This document shows positions 29,710 through 38,142 of a DNA stretch of 64,000 bases, in pieces. The DNA comes from Chloroflexota bacterium. GTDB taxonomy: Bacteria > Chloroflexota > Anaerolineae > Anaerolineales > E44-bin32. The stretch spans positions 111,032 to 175,031 of the forward strand of contig JADFRG010000001.1 in NCBI GenBank assembly GCA_022561385.1, given 5' to 3'. The notes under the pieces were generated by a model. It did not search any database, was not told where the DNA came from, and saw only the letters and a program-made list of their open reading frames with translations. A program made the translations under genes and the position numbers. Within the stretch, counting starts at the first letter, position 1. The number at the start of each line of letters is the position of its first letter.

Positions 29710-30382
29710 AGCTGATCCTATAGGCGGTGTCACGCCAAAACCAAGAGAGAGTGAGATCTTTGACTGTTGAGGGGATCAAGCCCAGCGGCGGCTGATGAGC
29801 AAGCAGCGGATCATGCCTCAGAAGCAGCCGATCGCGAAGAGAATGGGGCTTGTCAGGTCGCACACACTTTTCGCTGATGATGATCCTGCCTCCGCATTTC
29901 GCCACCCTGATCATCTCGTCAAGAGCCTTCTTCTCGTTTCCGAAATTCTTGATGCCGCCAAAGTGCAAGACCACATCGAAAGTATTAGCCGCAACAGCCA
30001 ATTGCGTTGCATCCGCCTCGATAAGATCTGCTTTGCGTCTCAGGCGCCGAAACTTGCGCTTGCATCGCTGCAACATCTCGGATGAGATGTCCAGGCCGAT
30101 GATTCTGCCTTTGGGGCCGACACCTTTCGCGATCCGCGTGAAATTGCTTCCGGTGCCTACCGCGACCTCAAGCACACGCTGGCCCGGCACTAACTTCAGT
30201 TCGGAGACGAACTTGCGCCGCTCGGCAGGCTCCCAGACGCCCTGCAGCAGCGAGGCAACAAGCAGGTGCAAATCGTAGATACGAGCCCTCCGGTTATAGA
30301 AATCGCGCGAACGGCAGTCGCTCTCGGTTAAGACCGGTTCCGGATTTGCCTTCCGGTCTGCGGGTGGGGATGGGCCAAGCAT
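29696..30382 (-). CDS. UbiE/MenG-like class I methyltransferase
   Basis: GQRVLEVAVGTGSNFTRIAKGVGPKGRIIGLDISSEMLQRCKRK. Confidence 0.88.
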   Translation of the reverse strand: MLGPSPPADRKANPEPVLTESDCRSRDFYNRRARIYDLHLLVASLLQGVWEPAERRKFVSELKLVPGQRVLEVAVGTGSNFTRIAKGVGPKGRIIGLDISSEMLQRCKRKFRRLRRKADLIEADATQLAVAANTFDVVLHFGGIKNFGNEKKALDEMIRVAKCGGRIIISEKCVRPDKPHSLRDRLLLRHDPLLAHQPPLGLIPSTVKDLTLSWFWRDTAYRISFTKP

Positions 30383-30545
30383 GCAAAGATGATATCAAAC
30401 TGGATCCACCGCATCGGCAGATCTAGTCCCCGTGTTTAGCACGTAGGTATAATAAGGAGCTGCGGTTGCCGGCCGCCTTTCTCACACCCACTGATCCCGA
30501 GCGAGCTCACAAAGACCTAGCCGTCCGTTCGAAAGGTCATCCATT

Positions 30546-31166
30546 GTGCGAGCCCTGAAGGTCGAACAGTTAACGTGCGCGCGAATTCCCACCGCGCACG
30601 GGCGGTTCGAATTATGCCTGTACAGCAGCAATCAGGATGACAAAGATCACCTGGCACTGGTGATGGGAGAGGTTTCGGGCCGGCGCGATGTGCTGGTCCG
30701 TATGCACTCGGAGTGCTTCACAGGCGACGTATTGGGTTCCCGGCGCTGTGACTGCGGCCCGCAACTAACGGAGGCGATGCGGGTCATATCCGAGGAACGG
30801 AGGGGCGTGCTCATTTACTTGAGGCAGGAAGGGCGAGGAATCGGCCTGCGCGACAAACTGCGCGCTTACAACCTGCAAGACGATGGTTACGACACAGTTG
30901 AGGCGAATTGGCTTTTGGGCCATCAGGCGGATGAGCGTGACTACAGCGTGGCCGCCAAGATCCTTGAAGACCTCGGCCCCAGCTCAGTGCGGCTGCTGAC
31001 AAATAACCCGCAAAAAATTAATTCCCTAAGGAAGTTGGGCATCTCTGTCACCGATCGCATTCCGCTTGAGACCGAGATCACCGCGGAGAATGCAGACTAC
31101 TTGCGGGCCAAAGCAATTCGACTGAACCACTTTTTGGCTGTGGGTCGCGATGGTCAACCCACTTGA
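30546..31166 (+). CDS. ribA: GTP cyclohydrolase II
   Basis: HSECFTGDVLGSRRCDCGPQL (Zn Cys), LRQEGRGIGLRDKLRAYNLQDDGYDTVEANWLLGHQADERDY and RLLTNNPQKINSL. Confidence 0.95.
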   Translation: MRALKVEQLTCARIPTAHGRFELCLYSSNQDDKDHLALVMGEVSGRRDVLVRMHSECFTGDVLGSRRCDCGPQLTEAMRVISEERRGVLIYLRQEGRGIGLRDKLRAYNLQDDGYDTVEANWLLGHQADERDYSVAAKILEDLGPSSVRLLTNNPQKINSLRKLGISVTDRIPLETEITAENADYLRAKAIRLNHFLAVGRDGQPT

Positions 31167-31863
31167 CCAGTTATTGGCCCGCGTGCCGGCCCGCAACAAG
31201 AGAGCCAAGCGCCCCTCAGTCACCATTAGCTTCGCCCAGAGCCTCGACGGAAGCATCGCATCGCGCTCTCACCGACCCCTGCCCCTCAGCGGCCCAGAAT
31301 CGATGAACATGACCCACCGGCTACGCGCGGCACACGACGCAATTCTGGTGGGCATCGGCACCATCGTGGCAGACAACCCCTTGCTTACAGTTCGCCTGGA
31401 AGAGGGCCAGCATCCGCAGCCGGTCATTCTCGACACCCATCTGCGTACTCCGCTGGAAGCTTCGGTCCTGCAACACCCCAAGCCCCCTCTAATCGCTTGC
31501 AGCGCCGGCTCGAACGTCGATCGTGTGCACGAGCTGGATGCCGCGGGCGCCCGTGTTCTCGCAATCGCCGCCGGCCCAGACGGGCGTGTCAGCCTGCCAG
31601 CCCTGTTGCAGCGGCTTGCGCAACTGGGCTTTGGTACGCTGATGGTTGAGGGTGGCTCACAAGTGATCACCAGCTTCGTGCGTGAGCGCCTGGCCGATGC
31701 GTTGGTGATCACCGTGTCCCCCTGGCTTGTAGGCGGGTTGCATGCAGTCGAAGATCTGGGCCAGGAGAGCCTTAAGCGTTTGCCGCGATTGCTTGATCCG
31801 GGCTGGGGCAAATTTGGATCCGACTTCGTCGTGTGGGGTGAGCTCGAGTGGCAGGAGACTTGA
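31150..31863 (+). CDS. RibD C-terminal-domain (bacterial bifunctional deaminase-reductase C-domain) family reductase, stand-alone
   Basis: RPSVTISFAQSLDGSIA, THRLRAAHDAILVGIGTIVADNPLLTVRL and TLMVEGGSQVITSFVRERLADALVITVSPWLVGG; no deaminase domain. Confidence 0.92.
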   Translation: MVNPLDQLLARVPARNKRAKRPSVTISFAQSLDGSIASRSHRPLPLSGPESMNMTHRLRAAHDAILVGIGTIVADNPLLTVRLEEGQHPQPVILDTHLRTPLEASVLQHPKPPLIACSAGSNVDRVHELDAAGARVLAIAAGPDGRVSLPALLQRLAQLGFGTLMVEGGSQVITSFVRERLADALVITVSPWLVGGLHAVEDLGQESLKRLPRLLDPGWGKFGSDFVVWGELEWQET

Positions 31864-32864
31864 GGCGGAGCGCGCTGGTGTTCGCCTCGCCCGGAAACGT
31901 CGAGGTTCGGCAAGAATCGACCGCCGCGCCCAGCGGAGATCAGGTTCTGGTTCAGACCCGTTACTCGGCCATCAGCGCCGGGACTGAGCTAATGATCTAC
32001 CGAGGCGAGGCGCCAAACGAAATGCCCGCCGATGAGAGCCTGACCGCCCTCTCGGGAAGCCTGAAGTTCCCGCTACGTTACGGATACGCGGCTGTCGGAG
32101 AGGTGATCGGCCTGGGCGCAAAGGCTCCATCTGATCTTGAGGGGCGCACCGTGTTTGCATTCCAACCCCATGCCAGCCATTTCTTGGCACGGCCTGAGGA
32201 ACTGGTCCCGCTGCCCGATGAACTTCCACTCGAAGCTGCTCTTTTCCTCCCAAATATGGAATCTGCGGTCAACTTCCTGCATGACGGAGCGCCCGTGGCG
32301 GGAGATAGAGTGGTCGTGTTCGGTCAGGGAGTCGTCGGCTTGCTTACGACAGCGCTCTTGGCCAGGATGGCTTTGAGCTCGCTGCTCACGCTGGACCGGT
32401 ATCCCATCCGGCGAGAGGCTTCGCAGTCCATCGGAGCCCACCAAGCCCTCGATCCAAGCGATGCGGACGGGTTGGCTAATGTGGCTGGTCGCGCAGATCT
32501 AGCTTATGAATTGACGGGCAATCCGGATGCCCTGCCCCAGGCCATCGCCGCCACAGGATACGACGGTCGTGTAGTGGTTGGATCGTGGTATGGGACACGC
32601 CGCGCCGAACTCGACCTGGGCGGGCGGTTCCATAGGAGCCGGATCAAGCTGCTGAGCAGCCAGGTCAGCAGTATTTCACCCAGACTGACCGGCCGCTGGG
32701 ATAAGGGCCGCCGGCTCAAATTCGCGCTCCAGATGATTCAGCAGATGCAGCCGTCCGGCTTGATAACCCATCGCTATCCGTTCGAGAAAGCCGCCGAAGC
32801 CTACGCTCTGCTCGCTGAGCATCCAGAACAGACTATCCAGGTCATCCTTACCTACGAGTCCTGA
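31848..32864 (+). CDS. Zinc-type alcohol dehydrogenase-like (MDR superfamily) oxidoreductase
   Basis: YSAISAGTELMIYRGEAP...FPLRYGYAAVGEVIGLG and GDRVVVFGQGVVGLLTTALLARM (Rossmann). Confidence 0.88.
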   Translation: MAGDLRRSALVFASPGNVEVRQESTAAPSGDQVLVQTRYSAISAGTELMIYRGEAPNEMPADESLTALSGSLKFPLRYGYAAVGEVIGLGAKAPSDLEGRTVFAFQPHASHFLARPEELVPLPDELPLEAALFLPNMESAVNFLHDGAPVAGDRVVVFGQGVVGLLTTALLARMALSSLLTLDRYPIRREASQSIGAHQALDPSDADGLANVAGRADLAYELTGNPDALPQAIAATGYDGRVVVGSWYGTRRAELDLGGRFHRSRIKLLSSQVSSISPRLTGRWDKGRRLKFALQMIQQMQPSGLITHRYPFEKAAEAYALLAEHPEQTIQVILTYES

Positions 32865-32914
32865 GGCCCTCAAGTTTGAGAATGCCACCCGCACAGTTGG
32901 TGCATTTGACCTAG

Positions 32915-33292
32915 ATGTTCGCCCTCGCCCTGCGTCGAAGCTTTTCCGCGCGCCATTTCTTGGTCGGTGGAGATTGGGGAGCAGAAAACGAGCTGCATTC
33001 GCATGATTACCGGCTGGAGTTGGAATTGACGGGCGATCGCTTGGATCAGCACGGGTTCCTAGTCGACTTGGTCGAGCTCGAGCGGCAGGTGGACCGCCTG
33101 CTGAGTGAGTACGACGGCCAGACCCTCAACGACTCCCCCGCTTTCTCCGGTCTCAATCCCAGCCTCGAGCACTTCAGCCGCATTCTTTGCCATTCGCTTG
33201 ACGCGGCCCTAAGCAACAGCGGCGTGAAGTCCCTCACGGTCCGGCTCTGGGAAGACGAGGTAGCTTGGGCCTCCTTCACGGTCCAACGCTGA
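32915..33292 (+). CDS. 6-pyruvoyltetrahydropterin synthase/QueD-family T-fold protein
   Basis: RSFSARHFL...NELHSHDYRLELELTGDRLDQHGFLVDLVELERQVDRLL...LNDSPAF...NPSLEHFSRIL matches PTPS/QueD architecture. Confidence 0.88.
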   Translation: MFALALRRSFSARHFLVGGDWGAENELHSHDYRLELELTGDRLDQHGFLVDLVELERQVDRLLSEYDGQTLNDSPAFSGLNPSLEHFSRILCHSLDAALSNSGVKSLTVRLWEDEVAWASFTVQR

Positions 33293-34383
33293 TGGAGATC
33301 GGGTTAGTGATCTACGGATCGCTCAAGCAGCGCTCGGGAGGTTACCTCTACGACCGCAAACTGGTGGAAGGTCTCAACTCCTTGGGCGATCGGGTGAACA
33401 TCATTTCCCTCCCCTCTCGAACCTACACCGGCAACCTGCTCTCCAACTTCTCCCGAGAGCTCATGCGGCGACTCACTGCACGGCCATTCGACGTGCTGCT
33501 TGAGGACCAGCTCACTCACCCATCGCTCTTGCTCCCGAACCGCAGGCTTCGGCGCGCGGGCAGCTCCTATCCAATAGTGACGCTGGTCCACCATCTACGA
33601 AGCAGCGAACCGCACTCCCGCGCGCTAAGGAGCGCTTATCGCTCGGTCGAGAGAGCCTACTTGCGCACGGTGGATGGGGCGATTTACAACAGCCGCGTCA
33701 CGCGCTCTGAGGTGGATCGCGCGCTTGGCATGAAACTACCGGGCGTGGTGGCTCATCCCGGTCGCGACCATCTGAACCGACAAGTCGACCCACAGGCCAT
33801 TCGGGATCGCGCATCCCGCCACCTTCCACTGCGCCTTGTTTTCCTGGGCAACCTGATACCCCGCAAAGGCCTGCACATCCTGCTCGAATCCCTGGCGGCG
33901 CTCCCCTCTGACCGCTGGCGACTGACGGTGATTGGCTCTCTCGAATTCGATCGGTCCTATTCAGCCAGCATTCGGCGGGAAGTTGAGCGGATGAACGGCA
34001 AGGTGCGGCTGTTGGGTCCCCTTCCGCATGACCGCCTCCAAGAACACTTAATGCGGTCCCACGCCATGGTGATCCCTTCTTCGTACGAGGGTTTTGGGAT
34101 CGCCTATCTGGAGGGGATGGGGTTCGGCCTGCCGGCGATCGCTACCACCGCCGGGGGCGCTTCAGATTTCGTGCGAGACGGAGAGAACGGATACCTGATC
34201 CCGCCTAACGACCCATCCGCGCTTGTGGATCGCCTGGCCAGCCTGGACGCCGATCGGGCTCTCCTGGCTCAGATGGGAGAACAGGCCCTGGCGGACTTTA
34301 ATTCTCACCCGACTTGGGAGGAGAGTGTAGCGAAAATTCGCCGATTCCTTGTTGAGCAAACGGAGAGAAAGCCAAGGTTCTAA
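33292..34383 (+). CDS. Glycosyltransferase family 4
   Basis: LVFLGNLIPRKGLHILLESLAAL and PSSYEGFGIAYLEGMGFGLPAIATTAGGASDFVRDGENGYLIPPND. ATG overlaps the PTPS stop (TGATG). Confidence 0.93.
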   Translation: MEIGLVIYGSLKQRSGGYLYDRKLVEGLNSLGDRVNIISLPSRTYTGNLLSNFSRELMRRLTARPFDVLLEDQLTHPSLLLPNRRLRRAGSSYPIVTLVHHLRSSEPHSRALRSAYRSVERAYLRTVDGAIYNSRVTRSEVDRALGMKLPGVVAHPGRDHLNRQVDPQAIRDRASRHLPLRLVFLGNLIPRKGLHILLESLAALPSDRWRLTVIGSLEFDRSYSASIRREVERMNGKVRLLGPLPHDRLQEHLMRSHAMVIPSSYEGFGIAYLEGMGFGLPAIATTAGGASDFVRDGENGYLIPPNDPSALVDRLASLDADRALLAQMGEQALADFNSHPTWEESVAKIRRFLVEQTERKPRF

Positions 34384-34429
34384 AGCCCTATGATAGCTTT
34401 AGAACTCAGCTAGCTAAAGGAGTAAGTCG

Positions 34430-34777
34430 ATGAGTCGATCCACCCTGCGAGCGGTCATCCTGGTCACCGGCCTCATCACGGCCCTGGTTCATCTGGTGCT
34501 GCTGAGTGTGCAGTTCGGCGAGCCGATCTTGCTGTTCATCCTCAACGGATTGGGTTACCTGGTCCTGTTGGCCGCTTTCTGGACTAGGCCTTCGTTCCTA
34601 GCTGACAGGCGGGGCCTGGTGGATTACGCCTTCATGGCCTACGCGGCGGTGACATTTCTGGCCTGGATTCCCGACGGCTCAAGGGATGTGACTGCATACT
34701 TGACCAAAGTGAACGAAGTCATTCTGATCGCCGCGCTGTGGGCGCATCGAAAGGCGCCGGCGCAGGCGCTGGAGTAG
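34430..34777 (+). CDS. Small integral membrane protein (about 4 TM)
   Basis: Hydrophobic 115-aa ORF with the AGGAG-like RBS AAAGGAGTAAG just upstream. Confidence 0.7.
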   Translation: MSRSTLRAVILVTGLITALVHLVLLSVQFGEPILLFILNGLGYLVLLAAFWTRPSFLADRRGLVDYAFMAYAAVTFLAWIPDGSRDVTAYLTKVNEVILIAALWAHRKAPAQALE

Positions 34778-34949
34778 ATGGCCTGGACCATGCGCGCCAA
34801 TCACAGGCAGCCGATCGCGCGCTCATCGGATCGGTCTCCTGGACCGTCGGCGAATCGAACCGATTTCGGTCCACCCAATGCCTGAGTTGAAGAGAGCTGA
34901 CCCGGCAGCTTGAGAGCCCGCCTCGAAAACCATCGGTCCAGCGAACCCT

Positions 34950-35891
34950 ATGCCCGTCTCAGGTCAGCAAGCTAGCTCCCCAGGTATCCCTTTTACACGA
35001 TATCTGGCATCGAAGAAACCGATAGACGATCGGGCGCTGAATGCACACGTCTGGGATGAGTTTGCGCGCGCCGTTGCATCATTCGACAAGCCAAGGATCC
35101 TCGAGCCCGGCTGCGGCATCGGCACGATGCTCGAGCGGATGATTGAGCGCCAGGCGCTTACGTCCGCAGAGTACCTTGGGATTGACCTTGCCCGTGAAAG
35201 CATCGAACAGGCCCCACAGCGGCTGGCCAAATTGGCGGTGGTCCAGGGCTATGATGTTGTGTCCGCGGCCGATGGGGGAAGCCTTCACATCACCGGCTCA
35301 GGCACATCCATCGAGGCTCGCTTCATGCAGGCGGACGTGTTCGAAATGGCAGGCGAGCGCGGGTCACAGGGCGCCTGGCACCTGCTCATGGCGCATGCCT
35401 TCCTCGACTTGATAGACATTCCAAGCGCACTTCAAACCCTGCTTCCGCTGCTCCGGCCCGGCGGTCTCTTCTACTTCACTCTGGTCTTCGACGGTCTGAC
35501 GGTTCTGGAGCCGGAGCTCGATTCCGCGCTCGACTCCCAAATCATGCAACTCTACCATCGCACGATGGACGAGCGCATGAGAGGCGGTATCCCCTCGGGC
35601 GACAGCCGCGCCGGACGGCACCTGTTTGGCCATCTCAGACAGGCCGGCGCCGAGCTGCTCGAGGCCGGCGGCTCTGACTGGGTCATTTTTCCGCGCGCCG
35701 CAGCTTATTCGAAGCAGGAAATCGATTTTCTGGGACATATCCTGCATACCATGGAGGCCGCCCTCGCAGGTCACCCCGAATTGGATCCGAAGCTATTCAC
35801 AGCCTGGATAGCAGCGCGCAGAAACCAGCTAAACGACCGGGAATTGACATTCATCGCCCACCAACTAGACTTTCTGGGCCGCGTGCGGTAG
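34950..35891 (+). CDS. Class I SAM-dependent methyltransferase
   Basis: PRILEPGCGIGTMLERMIERQ...YLGIDLARESIEQA and LLRPGGLFYFTLVFDG. Confidence 0.88.
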   Translation: MPVSGQQASSPGIPFTRYLASKKPIDDRALNAHVWDEFARAVASFDKPRILEPGCGIGTMLERMIERQALTSAEYLGIDLARESIEQAPQRLAKLAVVQGYDVVSAADGGSLHITGSGTSIEARFMQADVFEMAGERGSQGAWHLLMAHAFLDLIDIPSALQTLLPLLRPGGLFYFTLVFDGLTVLEPELDSALDSQIMQLYHRTMDERMRGGIPSGDSRAGRHLFGHLRQAGAELLEAGGSDWVIFPRAAAYSKQEIDFLGHILHTMEAALAGHPELDPKLFTAWIAARRNQLNDRELTFIAHQLDFLGRVR

Positions 35892-35975
35892 GAGCTCTCC
35901 GTTGAGGCGTTTTGGGTCCGGGCCAAAGGAATCGAGTGGTCAAGATGATGCCAAGGCCGGAGGGCAAATGGCCGG

Positions 35976-37184
35976 TCACGCGTGATCCGCACCTAGCCGC
36001 CTGGTAAAGATTCGATCCTCCGGCTGCCAGAGAGAGAGGGCGCCGGTCCCCAGGATCAAGATCAGCAGCAACCCAGCCAACGAGATCCCGCTCTCCGCAT
36101 CCAGTCCGCCTGCCACGATCGTGAGGCCGATGGGGAAGACCAGCAAGAACGCGGCTGCCCGCCCCGCAACTCCCAGCCCGATCAAGACCGCCAAACCCCC
36201 CTCTAGAGTGGAGAACAGCAGCACCACCCCTTCCGCGAATGGGAACCCCGCCTCCGTGAAGATCGCCACTTCTCTCGGGTAGTTGGTCAGCTTTCCGACG
36301 ATAGATGAGGCCAGACTCAAGACCAGGATCAACCTGCCAGGGACCGGCAACCATCGCAGCAAGGCCGCCCTGGCCCATGACCTTGCGCGTGCATATCCCG
36401 CCCCCTGTGGGTCAGTCACCCCGCTCACCACCAGCCAATCCCTGCTGAAGCTGGCCAGCAACGGTGCAAGGAAAAACACCCCCGCCAGGGTGGTGGCTGG
36501 CGGGCTCAAGATCGGCCATAGCATGGCGCTCAGGAACCCCATGGTCATCCCAGCGATCGGGCGACGGCTCACGCTGACGGGCAGTTCGAAGACTTCTTTA
36601 CCGGCCCGTCGACGAACCCACTTGCCGAACCGGAACAGATAACCTGCTAACCCAATGATCAGGAACGGCCAGGGCAGAGTCCCGTACCACACGCCAAGTC
36701 CTGAGCCAATCAACATCCCCATGCCGTCCAGCTCCAGATCAAATGCCTCCCCAAGCGCGGTCTGGTGCTGGGTCATTCGCGCCAGATAGCCATCCAAGTA
36801 GTCCAGCAGCTCTGCGGCCGTGAACAATGCCATCGCCCCCCAGGCCAGCCCACCTGCCGGTCTGGCTGAGAAGAGAAAGCCGCCCGCTCCGGCCAGGAGC
36901 AGGCCCCGGGCGAACGTCGCCCCCGTGCCTGCGCCTAGGCTGGGTAGAAGAGTCTGGCTGTCAGCCCGATGGTTAGACTTCAATGCCCGGCGCAGGAACA
37001 GCAGCTGGTAAGTCACCGCCAGACTAGCCAGGCCCAGCCAACCTGCTGCATGGGAGGGATCCCAAGCGCTCCGGATCAGGCCAAAAGCAAGCAGCAGGAG
37101 AATTGCAGCCAGGGAGGCCAGACGGCGCCAAGTGCGGCGTAAGCTCTGCATTGACTCATCGCCGGTCTCCAGCGATTCAATCAT
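35976..37184 (-). CDS. CDP-alcohol phosphatidyltransferase fused to a C-terminal DoxX-like membrane domain
   Basis: DYLDGYLARMTQHQTALGEAFDLELD fits D-x2-DG-x2-AR-x8-G-x3-D-x3-D exactly. C-terminal PGRLILVLSLASSIVGKLTNYPREVAIFTEAGFPFAEGVVLLFSTLEGGLAVLIGLGVAGRAAAFLLV is DoxX-like. Confidence 0.88.
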   Translation of the reverse strand: MIESLETGDESMQSLRRTWRRLASLAAILLLLAFGLIRSAWDPSHAAGWLGLASLAVTYQLLFLRRALKSNHRADSQTLLPSLGAGTGATFARGLLLAGAGGFLFSARPAGGLAWGAMALFTAAELLDYLDGYLARMTQHQTALGEAFDLELDGMGMLIGSGLGVWYGTLPWPFLIIGLAGYLFRFGKWVRRRAGKEVFELPVSVSRRPIAGMTMGFLSAMLWPILSPPATTLAGVFFLAPLLASFSRDWLVVSGVTDPQGAGYARARSWARAALLRWLPVPGRLILVLSLASSIVGKLTNYPREVAIFTEAGFPFAEGVVLLFSTLEGGLAVLIGLGVAGRAAAFLLVFPIGLTIVAGGLDAESGISLAGLLLILILGTGALSLWQPEDRIFTRRLGADHA

Positions 37185-37364
37185 TTTTCAGACCGATCCA
37201 GAGCGACTCCCCCTTTGCTCGTTGAGGGGTTGAAGGCATGGATCGTATCCGCTTGCTCGAAGCGGAGAAGACGGAAAGTTGATGATGATCCAGGAGGTCG
37301 TGGATCAGTGCATTCGATCCCCGTGTAAGCGCGCCAGGCCGGCGGGAGCAAGGCCCGCAGCCTA

Positions 37365-37565
37365 TTAGCTCCGTATTGGACCTGCTCGACATTTGAGCAT
37401 TCCGAAGCCTATCTCCAGCAGCCTTCCCTGCTGCTTGTACCTCAGAACTTCATCTATTCGCTTTCTATATCTTTGCGAGTTGGGAGAGTGTCTGAATAAC
37501 AAGGCCTTGTAGTAATCTCGATCGTAGGGAAATTGTCGTAATCGCATGGTGGCGAGTGATATCAC
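37365..37565 (-). pseudogene. Truncated SAM methyltransferase N-terminal fragment
   Basis: DRDYYKALLFRHSPNSQRYRKRIDEVLRYKQQGRLLEIGFG stops right after motif I. Confidence 0.55.
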
Positions 37566-37600
37566 ACTTGAGTCATCAGAACGGCCTTCCTTCCACCCAT

Positions 37601-38142
37601 CTAGATCTCTAGGATCACCTTGGCCACCGAGAGGTAGATGAAGAGCCCTAGCAGCATGGCAAGGACGAGTTCCTTGCTCAGCACCTTGCTTATGTCTCGG
37701 AACCGCACCTCGCCCAGAGCCATCTCCCGGATAACGGTGGTCGCGGCCTATGATCCGGCGTTGCCCCCGGTTCCAATCAGCAACGGCACGAAGAAGACCA
37801 GGGCCACAATCGCAGCTAATTCATGCTCAAAATGGCGCAGGACGCTGCCGGTAAGAGTTTCCGCCACGAAGAGCAGCAACGGCCACACCCCTCGTTTCCG
37901 TGCAGGTGTGAAGAGGCTGGCAGACAGATACCGCTCTTCGAGAGGCTCACTGGCGGCCAGTTCGACATCCATCTAGGGCAGCAACTCGTCTCGTTGCTTT
38001 GCATCCAGTTCGACGAAGAGCTCCACCTGGTCAGCCGGGCGAAGCTCCTCTATCATGGCTATCACCCCATCCAATCCCCACGCTCAAGACGATCCCGCAA
38101 TTGCGTGATCGCGCGGTCAATCATCTGCTGCTGCATAGGCAT
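37601..38142 (-). pseudogene. Decayed magnesium transporter MgtE (CBS region lost, two in-frame stops)
   Basis: Reverse translation: ...MIEELRPADQVELFVELDAKQRDELLP*MDVELAASEPLEERYLSASLFTPARKRGVWPLLLFVAETLTGSVLRHFEHELAAIVALVFFVPLLIGTGGNAGS*AATTVIREMALGEVRFRDISKVLSKELVLAMLLGLFIYLSVAKVILEI*. GGNAGSQ-AATTVIR is the MgtE signature. Confidence 0.9.
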
